Assembly (NCBI GenBank): GCA_003559555.1
Contig: PWLA01000208.1
Location: forward strand, 1 to 51,571
Length of the DNA: 51,571 nucleotides
Reading direction: 5' to 3'
Source: Gemmatimonadota bacterium
Lineage (GTDB): Bacteria > Gemmatimonadota > Gemmatimonadetes > Longimicrobiales > Gaopeijiaceae
Below are positions 1 through 8,277 of the stretch, one piece after another. Under the pieces are notes generated by a model, which saw only the letters and a list, made by a program, of their open reading frames with translations, had not been told where the DNA came from and ran no database searches. Position 1 is the stretch's first letter. Each line of letters starts with the position of its first letter. Position numbers and translations under genes: made by a program.

Positions 1-126
1 GTGCGGGGAGGCCATACTCGGAATCCGGCGCTGGGGCTGGCGGTGGGACCCTCCGCTCGGCGGCTGCCCGCCCGACCCGACCTCACCGCCATCGCCCCCG
101 CGGTGCTGGATCTTCTAGAAGTCTGA
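1..126 (+). CDS. possible 3' end of an upstream gene, truncated by the window edge
   Basis: Frame 1 is open from the first base to a TGA at 124-126 and would give the last 41 residues of a protein ending in ...AIAPAVLDLLEV. The piece has no recognisable motif, so its function cannot be named. It lies 89 bases before the pilB-like gene on the same strand and could belong to the same pilus/secretion cluster, but this is inference. The open frame is short enough in GC-rich DNA to arise by chance. Confidence 0.35.
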   Translation: MRGGHTRNPALGLAVGPSARRLPARPDLTAIAPAVLDLLEV

Positions 127-215
127 ACACAGCTGAACGCGCCCCCGGGCGTCCCGCCGGACACCCGTCCCGATCTGGCATTCCAGGGTTCCGAGGTCGG
201 TGGCACCCTTGTTCC

Positions 216-2129
216 GTGACTCGACGGGGACGGATACTCGGCACGCTTCTCCTGGAGAGGGGCTACCTGGACCAGGCCGCGCTGGATCGGGCCCTGGCCC
301 GCCAGCGGAGGACGGGCGAGCGCCTGGGAGAGGCGCTGCTCCACCTGGAGCTGGTGGAGGAGGAAGACCTGTACGAGACCCTGGCCTTTCAGCTGAACCT
401 CCCCTTCCGCGGCCCGCCCCTGACGCCCGACGCCGCCGCCCTCCAGCGCGTGCGCCCCGCCTTTGCTCGGCGGAGGCGGGTCCTCCCCCTGAGGGTGGAG
501 GACCGAAAGGTGCAGGTGGCCCTCACGGACCCCCTGGACCTGGAGACCATGGATGACCTCCAGTTCCAGTGCGGGGGAAGGATCCAGGCGGTGGTGGCAC
601 CTCCATCCGCCATCCGGGCCGCCCTGGCCCGGGCCCCCTGGACCCAGGAGATCCGCCCGGGTGACCAGGCGGATGAAGAGGCTTGTCCCCCCGGAGAACG
701 GGACGGGGAGGCAAGGCCGACCGGGGACGGGGACGATGTCGTCGATCCCGAAGCCCCCGGCGACCTGGACGCCCCGGACGTGTCCGGTGTGCCCCGTACG
801 CCCGACAGCTCCGATGCCCTCAGATCTCCTCGCTCGTCTCCTCCGGCCTCGTCTCCGGGCCCCCGGGTCCCCCGGGTCGTGGACCGCCTCATCCGGGAGG
901 CGGCGGAGCGGGGAGCCAGCGACCTGCACCTGGAGCCGGCCGGGTCGGGCGTGCAGGTCCGGGAGCGCATCGACGGGATCCTCCGGCCCATTCCCCGGCT
1001 CCCCCGGGTCACCGGCGTCGCCCTTCTCTCACGGATCAAGGTCCTGGGAGGAATGGACATCGCGGTGAAGCTCCGTCCCCAGGACGGTGGGTTCACCCTC
1101 GAGCTCCAGGATCGAAGCCTGGGAATCCGAGTCTCCACCCTTCCGGTGCAGGGCGGGGAGAAGGCGGTCCTGCGGATCCTGAACTCGGACGAGGCTCCCT
1201 CGGGCCTGGAAGATCTGGGAATGGTGGGCGACCCCCTTCGCCGACTGAGACGGATGCTGAAGGGGGGTGGCGGCGTCATCCTGACCGCCGGGCCCACCGG
1301 GAGTGGGAAGAGCTCGACCCTCTCGGCGGCCATCGCCGAGCTGGACCGGGAAGGACTCAATGTGGTGACGCTGGAGGATCCGGTGGAGTATCGGCTCGCC
1401 GGAGTCAGCCAGGTCCAGATGCACCCCCGGGCGGGACTCACCTTTCCGGCCGCCCTCCGCGCCGTGCTGCGCCAGGATCCCGACGTGGTCATGGTGGGGG
1501 AGATCCGCGACCGAGAGACCGCAGAGATCGCCATGGCCGCCGCCGTCACGGGCCATCTGGTCCTGTCCACCATCCACACGATCGACGCTCCGTCGGGAAT
1601 CACCCGGCTCCTGCACATGGGTGTTCCTCCCTACCTGGTGGCCGGCGGCCTGGCGGGCATCGTGGCGCAGCGGCTGGTCCGGCGCACCTGCACCTCCTGC
1701 GGCGGGCGCCCCCGGGGATGCCGACGGTGTCCCGACGGGTACCTGGGCCGGACCGGGATCTTTCAGGTCCTGGTGGTGACCGAGGCCCTCCGGGAAGAGA
1801 TCGTCCGGGGCGGAAGCACCTCGGTGCTGCGACGGCGGGCCCGGATGGCGGGGATGGCCGCCATGGTGGACGACGCCCGACGGAAGGTGGCCGAGGGAAT
1901 CACCTCTCCCCACGAGGTGGCCCGGGTTCTCCGGGAGGAGCCCGGCGAGGCCCTCCCCTGTCGTCGGTGCGAGGAAGCGGTTCCGCCGGAGGCCCTGGGG
2001 TGTCCCCACTGCGGCCACCCCACCGTGCGCCGCTGTCGGTGCGGCGAGCGACTGCGGGAAGGCTGGCGCTTCTGCCCCGCATGCCGCCGGCAGGCTCCCC
2101 CGTCCCCCGACGCGCCACCTCCGGGCTAG
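216..2129 (+). CDS. pilB: type IV pilus / type II secretion assembly ATPase (PilB/GspE family) with C-terminal zinc ribbons
   Basis: Cytoplasmic hexameric ATPase that powers pilus or pseudopilus polymerisation. Residues 1 to about 145 resemble the MshEN/GspE N-terminal domain (RILGTLLLERGYLDQAALD). A low-complexity linker rich in D, P and S follows (about 150-215). The ATPase core has Walker A GPTGSGKSS at 359-367, an Asp-box-like stretch LEDPVEY, and Walker B DPDVVMVGEI at 421-430. The GspE tetracysteine motif is at C492, C495, C502 and C505. The tail is unusual: residues 582-623 carry four further Cys pairs (582/585, 596/599, 607/609, 620/623), read here as a double zinc ribbon not normal for PilB. 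At 637 aa the protein is longer than the usual 500-570. The start is GTG at 216. Only a distant GAGGT (193-197) precedes it, so the start is moderately sure. The pilB/gspE distinction is not certain because no pilC, pilT or pilin gene is in view. Confidence 0.88.
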   Translation: MTRRGRILGTLLLERGYLDQAALDRALARQRRTGERLGEALLHLELVEEEDLYETLAFQLNLPFRGPPLTPDAAALQRVRPAFARRRRVLPLRVEDRKVQVALTDPLDLETMDDLQFQCGGRIQAVVAPPSAIRAALARAPWTQEIRPGDQADEEACPPGERDGEARPTGDGDDVVDPEAPGDLDAPDVSGVPRTPDSSDALRSPRSSPPASSPGPRVPRVVDRLIREAAERGASDLHLEPAGSGVQVRERIDGILRPIPRLPRVTGVALLSRIKVLGGMDIAVKLRPQDGGFTLELQDRSLGIRVSTLPVQGGEKAVLRILNSDEAPSGLEDLGMVGDPLRRLRRMLKGGGGVILTAGPTGSGKSSTLSAAIAELDREGLNVVTLEDPVEYRLAGVSQVQMHPRAGLTFPAALRAVLRQDPDVVMVGEIRDRETAEIAMAAAVTGHLVLSTIHTIDAPSGITRLLHMGVPPYLVAGGLAGIVAQRLVRRTCTSCGGRPRGCRRCPDGYLGRTGIFQVLVVTEALREEIVRGGSTSVLRRRARMAGMAAMVDDARRKVAEGITSPHEVARVLREEPGEALPCRRCEEAVPPEALGCPHCGHPTVRRCRCGERLREGWRFCPACRRQAPPSPDAPPPG

Positions 2130-2157
2130 AAGACCGGGGCGGTGAGGGAAGAGTCGG

Positions 2158-2892
2158 TCAGCCCTCTCCCAGCTCGGCCCCTCGCCACTGCATCTCCCGC
2201 AGGAGGTGGGATACCGGATCGCCGCCCCCCCGCCAGAAATGCCGGTCCGACAACCGGTTCAGCGCCATCCGGAGACGACCGAAGGACGCCGCCACCTCGC
2301 GCAGGAGGCCGTCGATCCCCAGTTTGCCCGCAAGGGGGGTGGCGGCGGCGGATCGGAACCCGGCGGAGCCCATGGACTCGTAGTACCGGTAGGAGGGGGC
2401 CCCCCGCCGGTGCCGGCGACTCTCCACGAAGTCGGGGAACATGCCGGTGAGCCAGAGGGCGTAGTTGCCCATGTGGGCCGGAAGGAGGAAGGCGTCGCGA
2501 TCGTCGGTCCCCTCTCCCATCCTGGCCACCAGGTCCACCAGGTAGTGGAACTCCTCCCGGGCGTCGTCGGAGATCCTCCAGGCCCGGTTCTCGAAACCGA
2601 AGGCCAGGAGCATGGACGCCAGGTAGTCGGCGGTGGGCCGATCATCGACCCCCCCTTCCAACATGGCGTGCCTGACGAGAACATAGAAGATCAGCTGTGG
2701 GCTCAGGCTGACCTGCGGTTCGCTCAAGAGCGCCACTGCCGTCCTGGGATCGTCCAGGAGGACATCGATGCCGGCCTCGTCCAGTCGAGACAGGGCCGCA
2801 TCCCGAAGGGCGGGATCGGCTCGCCCCAGAAGCTCCACCAGCGCCATGGCGTCGGACCGATCAAACGAGGCCCGAATGCGGGGAAGGATCAT
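2158..2892 (-). CDS. conserved hypothetical protein, 244 aa
   Basis: I do not recognise this protein. It is soluble, largely helical and rich in acidic residues, with no signal peptide or membrane segment. Repeated short helix pairs (ALVELLGRADPALRDAALSRLDEAGIDVLL) suggest a HEAT-like or helical-bundle fold. The longer open frame begins at an ATG at 2916. The ATG at 2890-2892 is preferred because AGGAGGTG sits six bases upstream of it, while nothing resembling a ribosome site precedes the outer ATG. The gene converges with pilB (28 bases between stops) and diverges from the sensor kinase at 3067. Codon use and GC3 match the neighbours, so it is very likely a real gene. Confidence 0.75.
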   Translation of the reverse strand: MILPRIRASFDRSDAMALVELLGRADPALRDAALSRLDEAGIDVLLDDPRTAVALLSEPQVSLSPQLIFYVLVRHAMLEGGVDDRPTADYLASMLLAFGFENRAWRISDDAREEFHYLVDLVARMGEGTDDRDAFLLPAHMGNYALWLTGMFPDFVESRRHRRGAPSYRYYESMGSAGFRSAAATPLAGKLGIDGLLREVAASFGRLRMALNRLSDRHFWRGGGDPVSHLLREMQWRGAELGEG

Positions 2893-3066
2893 GGTGTCCA
2901 CCTCCTCTGGTGACATGACACGGGAAGACCCGAATGTGGATTCTATAGCTCCGTTCTACCCGCCACGCAACACGGGAGTTCGTCCAGGCGAGTCCGCCGA
3001 GCCCCGTGCCGGTGGGGCCCGGGACGACTCCCTGGCCACGCCACCTTCCACTCCCGATCCAGCCCC

Positions 3067-4383
3067 ATGAGGCCTTCCCGACTCCGCCGGCGGCTCTTCA
3101 GGGCCCTCTTCCTGGCCGCATTGATTCCGGCGGGGATCACCCTGATCCTGGGCGTTCTGGTCCTGCGGGAGATCATTGCCACCACCGGAAGCGCCGGCCC
3201 GTGGATGGCGGTGGCGGACTCGGGGCGGATCCTTCTGGAACTGGTGCAGCAGCGCGATCCGGACCCGGAGCTGGCGGAGGCGGCCGCTCGTCACCGGGAG
3301 GTCCTCTCGGAGTCGGTGCGCCTCTCCCAGGTCTACGCTCTCCTGGGGGAACGGATCGTCCTGCTGATCCCCGCCACCGCGCTCCTCCTCCTGGGGCTGG
3401 TGGCGGCGGTGGCGGCCCTGACCACGCGCCGGCTTGCCTCGGGCCTGGCGGCCCCGGCGGAGGAGCTGGCCGACTGGATTCAGCGGCTGGGGGCAGGCGA
3501 ACCCCTCCCACCTCCAGCGCCGAGAAGGGGCGGGGCGGTGGAGGAGTTCCAGACACTCCGGAGCGGGCTGCGGGAGGCCGCCCACAAGATGGAGGAGGCC
3601 CGCCGTCGGGAGGTGGAACAGGCCCGGGCCCGGAGCTGGGCGGAGATGGCCCGCCGGGTCGCCCACGAGATCAAGAACCCCCTCACGCCCATGCGCATGG
3701 CCGCCGAACGGATCCGCCGCTCCCAGGATCCATCCTCCGCCGAAACCGGCGAGGTCCTCCTGGAGGAGATCGGCCGCCTGGACCGCCTGGCCCGCTCCTT
3801 CTCCCAGTTTGGACGACCGGTGGAGGGCCCTGCGGCGGAAGTGGACCTGGTGGAGCTTCTGGAGGGGCTGCAACGGCGACTCCAGGTTGACGGGACCCCG
3901 ATCCACCTGGACACTCCGGACGATCCGGTGGTGGTGGACGGCCACCTGGACGCCCTGGAGCGGGTCGTCCGGAACCTGGTGAGCAATGCGCTGGAGGCAC
4001 AGGCCCTGCCCGGGGGGGGAAGGGACCGGCACGGCACCTCGCTCCGGACGGGGAACGGTGAGGGAAGAGATGATGTCCCCCCGCCGCCCGACCGCGCGCC
4101 GGTGCGCATCCGTCTCCGACCCGACGGCGACTGGGCCGTCATTACCGTGGACGACGACGGTCCCGGGATCGCGCCGGAACTCCTGGACCGGATCTGGGAG
4201 CCCGATTTCACCACCCGTCGGCGGGGTACGGGGCTGGGCCTTCCCCTGGTCCGACAGGCCGTTCGCACCCACGGAGGCGAGGTGACGGCGGAGAACCGCC
4301 CGGAGGGGGGTGCCCGCTTTCAGGTCCGCCTTCCCCTGGCCCCCGCCGACCGTGACCACGAAGTGCACGGGAAGACGTCATGA
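3067..4383 (+). CDS. NtrY-like membrane sensor histidine kinase
   Basis: Sensor half of a two-component system. Two membrane segments (about residues 13-33 and 97-117) bracket a small periplasmic loop of about 60 residues. A HAMP-like linker (TTRRLASGLAAPAEELADWI) follows, then a long coiled stretch. The H-box VAHEIKNPLTPM has the phosphorylated His at residue 200 and is of the NtrY/NtrB HEIKNPLTP type. The HATPase_c domain shows the N box (VRNLVSNALEAQ), the DDDGPGI G1 box and the GTGLGLPLV G2 box. The stop overlaps the start of the response regulator gene (ATGA at 4380-4383), so the pair is translationally coupled. The ATG start has no clear ribosome site. The signal sensed cannot be read from the sequence, and NtrY is used here as a family label, not as proof of nitrogen control. 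Confidence 0.9.
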   Translation: MRPSRLRRRLFRALFLAALIPAGITLILGVLVLREIIATTGSAGPWMAVADSGRILLELVQQRDPDPELAEAAARHREVLSESVRLSQVYALLGERIVLLIPATALLLLGLVAAVAALTTRRLASGLAAPAEELADWIQRLGAGEPLPPPAPRRGGAVEEFQTLRSGLREAAHKMEEARRREVEQARARSWAEMARRVAHEIKNPLTPMRMAAERIRRSQDPSSAETGEVLLEEIGRLDRLARSFSQFGRPVEGPAAEVDLVELLEGLQRRLQVDGTPIHLDTPDDPVVVDGHLDALERVVRNLVSNALEAQALPGGGRDRHGTSLRTGNGEGRDDVPPPPDRAPVRIRLRPDGDWAVITVDDDGPGIAPELLDRIWEPDFTTRRRGTGLGLPLVRQAVRTHGGEVTAENRPEGGARFQVRLPLAPADRDHEVHGKTS

Positions 4384-5768
4384 GAATCCTGGTGGTGGAC
4401 GACGAGGCCAACCTGCGGCGGATGCTCCGCTCCCTCCTTCAGGAGGAGGGATGGAGGGTGGACGAGGCGGGAACCGCCGAAGAGGGTCTCCTGCGGGTGA
4501 GGGAGGCCCAACCCGACGTGATCCTCCTGGACCTGGTCCTCCCGGGAGCCTCGGGGATGGAGGCCCTCCCCCGCTTCCGGGACGAAGCGCCGGGGACGCC
4601 GGTTGTCATGATGAGCGGTGAAGCCACCCTCTCCGATGCGGTTCAGGCGACCCGGGAGGGCGCCTTCCACTTCCTGGAGAAGCCGCTGGGATCGGAGGCG
4701 GTCCTGGCCACCCTCCGGGGCGCGCTGGAGGTCAGCCGGGCCCGGGACCTCTCGCGGGTCCTGCAGGAGGAGCTGGGGCCGGGCGCCCAGCTGGTAGGAG
4801 AGAGCCCGGCGATTCGGGAGGTGCGGGAGACCATCCGGAAGGTGGCTCCCACCGATACCCGGGTCATGATCACCGGGGAGAGCGGGACGGGAAAGGAGTT
4901 GGCGGCCAGCGCCATCCACGCCCTCTCCCCCCGGCAGGGCCGCCCCTTTGTGCGGGTGAACAGCGCGGCCATCCCCACCGAGCTGGTGGAGTCCGAGATG
5001 TTCGGCCACGAGCGAGGCGCCTTCACCGGCGCCACCCAGCGGCACCGGGGGCGCTTCGAACTGGCCCACGGCGGCACCCTCTTTCTGGACGAGGTGGGCG
5101 ATCTGGGGACTGGGGCCCAGGCCAAGCTCCTCCGCACACTTGAGGGCGGCGTGATCCAGCGGGTGGGAAGCCAGGAGACGCTGGAGGTGGACGTGCGGGT
5201 ACTGGCAGCCACGAACCGGGACCTGCGCCGGGACGTGAGGGAAGGGCGGTTCCGGGAGGACCTCCTCTTCCGTCTGGAGGTAGTGGTTCTGGAGATGCCG
5301 CCCCTCCGGGAACGCCCGGAGGACCTCCCGGTCCTGGTGGAGCACCTCCGCTCGCGCCTGCGGGTTCGCCAGGGCCTCACCGCCCCGGCGCTGGATGACG
5401 GCGCCATGGACGTGCTGGCTCGACATCGGTGGCCCGGGAATGTCCGGGAGCTTCTGAACCTCCTGGAGCGCATGGCCATCCTCCATCCCTCCGAGTCGGT
5501 CTCGGCAGCCGAGGTGGGCCGCCTTCTCCACTCCGGCGCGGCCGGGTCGGGGACGGCCTCCGGCAGCCATGCCGGCAGCTCTCCGGGGTACCGGGACCAA
5601 GACCCCCGGAGCCTCCGGGAACGGCTCGACGACTACGAACGGGAGCTGATTCGGGGCGCGCTGACAGCATCCGACGGCAATGTGGCCGAGGCCGCCCGCC
5701 GCCTCCAGACCGACCGGGGCAACCTCTACCGCCGCATGAACCGGCTGGAGTTGCGGGACCCCGACTGA
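4380..5768 (+). CDS. NtrC-family sigma-54-dependent response regulator
   Basis: Activator of RNA polymerase-sigma54 promoters, paired with the kinase upstream. The receiver domain (about 1-120) has acidic residues D7 and D8, phospho-acceptor D51 (ILLDLVLP) and the conserved Lys in FLEKPL. The AAA+ domain has Walker A GESGTGKE, the sigma-54 contact loop GAFTGATQ, Walker B GGTLFLDEVG, and an R-finger region. The C-terminal Fis-type helix-turn-helix is GNVAEAARRLQTDRGNLYRR. Length (462 aa) is normal. The ATG overlaps the kinase stop by four bases. It probably controls the outer-membrane genes just downstream or distant sigma-54 promoters. I found no convincing GG-N10-GC promoter within the 75 bases that separate it from the next gene. 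Confidence 0.93.
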   Translation: MRILVVDDEANLRRMLRSLLQEEGWRVDEAGTAEEGLLRVREAQPDVILLDLVLPGASGMEALPRFRDEAPGTPVVMMSGEATLSDAVQATREGAFHFLEKPLGSEAVLATLRGALEVSRARDLSRVLQEELGPGAQLVGESPAIREVRETIRKVAPTDTRVMITGESGTGKELAASAIHALSPRQGRPFVRVNSAAIPTELVESEMFGHERGAFTGATQRHRGRFELAHGGTLFLDEVGDLGTGAQAKLLRTLEGGVIQRVGSQETLEVDVRVLAATNRDLRRDVREGRFREDLLFRLEVVVLEMPPLRERPEDLPVLVEHLRSRLRVRQGLTAPALDDGAMDVLARHRWPGNVRELLNLLERMAILHPSESVSAAEVGRLLHSGAAGSGTASGSHAGSSPGYRDQDPRSLRERLDDYERELIRGALTASDGNVAEAARRLQTDRGNLYRRMNRLELRDPD

Positions 5769-5843
5769 GCCCATTACCTGACAACCCCCTCCACTCCACC
5801 GGCAGCTCGATCCTACTCTGGCTCTCACGGGAGCGATCATCTG

Positions 5844-7592
5844 ATGGGCACAACAGACCTGAACCGACGTGGCCCTCTCGTGGCCCTCTCCCTCCTCCTG
5901 CTTGGCGCGGGGATCTGGCTATCGGCCCCGGAGATGGCAGCCCAGGAGGTGATCCGGGGCCCCCTCCCCCAGGAGGTCCAGGAGCGAGTCCTGGAGCTGG
6001 CCAACGCCCCCGGGACCATGAGGGTCCAGGGCCGGAGCCGAATCCCCGCCGGCGGCACGGTGCAGGGCGACCTCATGGTTCTGGGAGGGGACCTCCACCT
6101 GGGGGGATGGATCCAGGGTGAGCTGGTGGTGGTGAACGGATCGCTGGAGCTGGCCGGCGGCGCGCAGGTGGATGGATCCGTCCTGGTGGTGGGCGGACGG
6201 GTGTCGGGAATGGAGGACGCCCAGGTCGGGGGAACCGTCTCGGCCTACGCCGCTCCCCTTCACTACCGGGTACGGGGAGACCGACTCGAGGGCATCGAGG
6301 AGGACGGGCGGATTCCCAGCCACTTCCTGGACACCGACCTGGGCTTCGGGCGTTCCCGGGTCACGGTGCGAGCGGCAGGCCCGTACAACCGGGTGGAAGG
6401 CCTTCCGGTGCAGTTCGGTCCCCTCCTCACCACCGGAGGCAGCAACCCCCTCTCGGTGGAGGCCTTCGGGATCTGGCGCTCCGAGGCGGGCCTCTCGCTG
6501 GACACCGAGCGCCTGGGCTATCAGTTCACCGTGGACCAGGCCATAGGCGGCCGAGGCGCCATGTCGGCGGGTCTCACGGCCTACTCCCGGGTGGAGTCCA
6601 TCGAGACTCGCGGCATGAGCAACCTTGAGACTTCGCTGGCCACCTTCTTCATGCGGAGGGACTACCGGGACTACTACGAGGCCCAGGGGTGGTCCGGATA
6701 CCTGGAGATGCGTCCCATCCGGTTTCCGGTCCGACTCCGGGCCGAGTTTCGGGAGGTTGAGCACGCCTTCATCCCCGAAGGCGGGCCGTGGACCCTGGGC
6801 GACGGTGACGAGCCCTGGAGACCGCTGGCTGCCGTGGGCGAGGGCCGGGGCCGCTTCCTGGAGGGCTCCCTTCTCTGGGACTCCCGCAACGATCCGGATC
6901 ACCCGTCCGACGGCTGGTGGAGCCAGATCCGGTTCACCCGTCAGGTCGGCGGTCGACTCCACTCCACCTTCGATCCCATCTCCGGGGCTCCCCTCGAGGA
7001 AGGGGAAGGGCTGCCCTTCCCCAAGGTCACCTGGGCCAGCACCGACATCCGCCGCTATGCCAGGGTCAGCCCCTCCTCGAACCTGAAGTTGAGGGTCTTC
7101 GGGGCCGGCACGCTGGGGGGTTCGCCCCTTCCACCCCAGTTCCAGTCGGCACTGGGAGGGGAGGGCTCCCTTCCGGGCCATCCCCGCTTCGCCGTGGACT
7201 GCGGGGCCCGGGAGTTGGAGACCGTGAACGCCGCCTCACCCGCTGAGGGGGAGCGCCCGGCCTTTGCCGCCTACGGATGCGACCGGGTGAGCCTGGCGCA
7301 GATCGAGCTGCAGCGGGCGCTTCCCCTGGTCTGGGACCCCCTGCCCGAAGAACGGGCGGGCTCGGAGTGGTCCGGGCTCCTCAGGATCCAGCCCACCCTC
7401 TCCGTCTTCCTGAATGCGGGCCGCGGATGGGCCCGCGACGCGGTGGGCTTCCCTGAGCGGCCCGACTCCCCCCTCAGGGGCGACGTGGGCGTGGGGCTGG
7501 TCACCGGCTCACTGGGACTCTACTGGGCCTACCCCCTGAACCGGAAGGACCAGGGACTCAACTTCTTCGTGCGCCTGAACCACCGGTTCTGA
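5844..7592 (+). CDS. outer-membrane beta-barrel protein with bactofilin-like N-terminal repeats
   Basis: Exported protein of 582 aa. A signal peptide spans about residues 10-34 and ends in PEMAAQEV. Residues about 55-135 hold short repeats such as GTVQGDLMVLGGDLHLGGWIQGELVVVNG, which look like the right-handed beta-helix turns of bactofilins but lie outside the inner membrane. The rest is aromatic-rich beta structure typical of an Omp85/BamA-like 16-strand barrel. It ends in NFFVRLNHRF, with the C-terminal Phe that serves as the BAM recognition signal. POTRA domains are absent. GGGAG-like bases (5829-5833) precede the ATG. It sits 75 bases after the NtrC-like gene and seven bases before the DUF4390-like gene, which suggests one envelope-related unit. 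Cargo or substrate is unknown. Confidence 0.75.
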   Translation: MGTTDLNRRGPLVALSLLLLGAGIWLSAPEMAAQEVIRGPLPQEVQERVLELANAPGTMRVQGRSRIPAGGTVQGDLMVLGGDLHLGGWIQGELVVVNGSLELAGGAQVDGSVLVVGGRVSGMEDAQVGGTVSAYAAPLHYRVRGDRLEGIEEDGRIPSHFLDTDLGFGRSRVTVRAAGPYNRVEGLPVQFGPLLTTGGSNPLSVEAFGIWRSEAGLSLDTERLGYQFTVDQAIGGRGAMSAGLTAYSRVESIETRGMSNLETSLATFFMRRDYRDYYEAQGWSGYLEMRPIRFPVRLRAEFREVEHAFIPEGGPWTLGDGDEPWRPLAAVGEGRGRFLEGSLLWDSRNDPDHPSDGWWSQIRFTRQVGGRLHSTFDPISGAPLEEGEGLPFPKVTWASTDIRRYARVSPSSNLKLRVFGAGTLGGSPLPPQFQSALGGEGSLPGHPRFAVDCGARELETVNAASPAEGERPAFAAYGCDRVSLAQIELQRALPLVWDPLPEERAGSEWSGLLRIQPTLSVFLNAGRGWARDAVGFPERPDSPLRGDVGVGLVTGSLGLYWAYPLNRKDQGLNFFVRLNHRF

Positions 7593-7598
7593 TCCGAC

Positions 7599-8249
7599 GT
7601 GCCCTCCGTGCCCCCCATTCCGGGTCTCTTCGCCGCCGCGTTCGCCCTCCTCCTCACCTGGCCCGTCCAGGGGGTGGCCGGCCTGGCGCTGCAGGATCCC
7701 CTCGTCCTGGAGGTGGAAGGTGGGAGCGGTGGGGTGGAGGCGAGGCTGGGACCGATCCTGGAATCACCGGGCCTGCAGAACTCGCTGGAGCGCGGCCTCC
7801 CTGTTCGGATCCGGGTGGTGACCGAGCTCTGGCGAGACCGCTTCATCGATGCCCAGGAGGGCCGATTCGAGTGGCGAGCTTCGGTTCGCCTGGATCCCCT
7901 GGAGCGGACCTACGTGGTGGAGACCGGCGCCGGCGCGACCCTCTCCGCCACCACCCTGCCCGAGGTGGCCCGGATCCTCTCGGACCGCCTCCAGGTTCCG
8001 CTCCAGCCTCAACGGTCCGGCCGCTACTACTACCTGGGCCGCCTCGAGGTGGAGACCCTGTCGCTCTCCGACCTGGACGAGCTGCGCCGGTGGATGCGGG
8101 GAGAGATGGGACCTGCGGTCGAAGGCCAGGAGGGCGGGGGGGTGGGGTCGGCCCTGGGTCGGGGGTTCCAGCGGCTCCTGGTCCGGGTGCTGGGACTTCC
8201 GGCGGAGCGGTATCAGGCCCGGAGCCGGAGTTTCGACTTTCCGGGCTGA
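7599..8249 (+). CDS. exported DUF4390-like protein
   Basis: A 216-aa protein with a signal peptide (FAAAFALLLTWPVQGVAG) followed by a beta-rich region with the pattern ...SLERGLPVRIRVVTELWRDR and a RYYYLGRLEVETLSLSDL stretch. This matches my memory of DUF4390, a periplasmic family often encoded beside ntrY-type kinases in Proteobacteria. Here the kinase and regulator also lie just upstream. The GTG start is six bases after the preceding stop, so the two genes are probably co-transcribed. It may act as a periplasmic accessory of the kinase or of the barrel protein. This role is inferred from context only. Confidence 0.65.
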   Translation: MPSVPPIPGLFAAAFALLLTWPVQGVAGLALQDPLVLEVEGGSGGVEARLGPILESPGLQNSLERGLPVRIRVVTELWRDRFIDAQEGRFEWRASVRLDPLERTYVVETGAGATLSATTLPEVARILSDRLQVPLQPQRSGRYYYLGRLEVETLSLSDLDELRRWMRGEMGPAVEGQEGGGVGSALGRGFQRLLVRVLGLPAERYQARSRSFDFPG

Positions 8250-8277
8250 GGGACCGACGCCTCCCTTCAGCCGACCC

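Noticed and set aside
170-200. Possible sigma-54 promoter before pilB
   Set aside because: A TGGCAT is present but the -12 GC element is not at the right distance.
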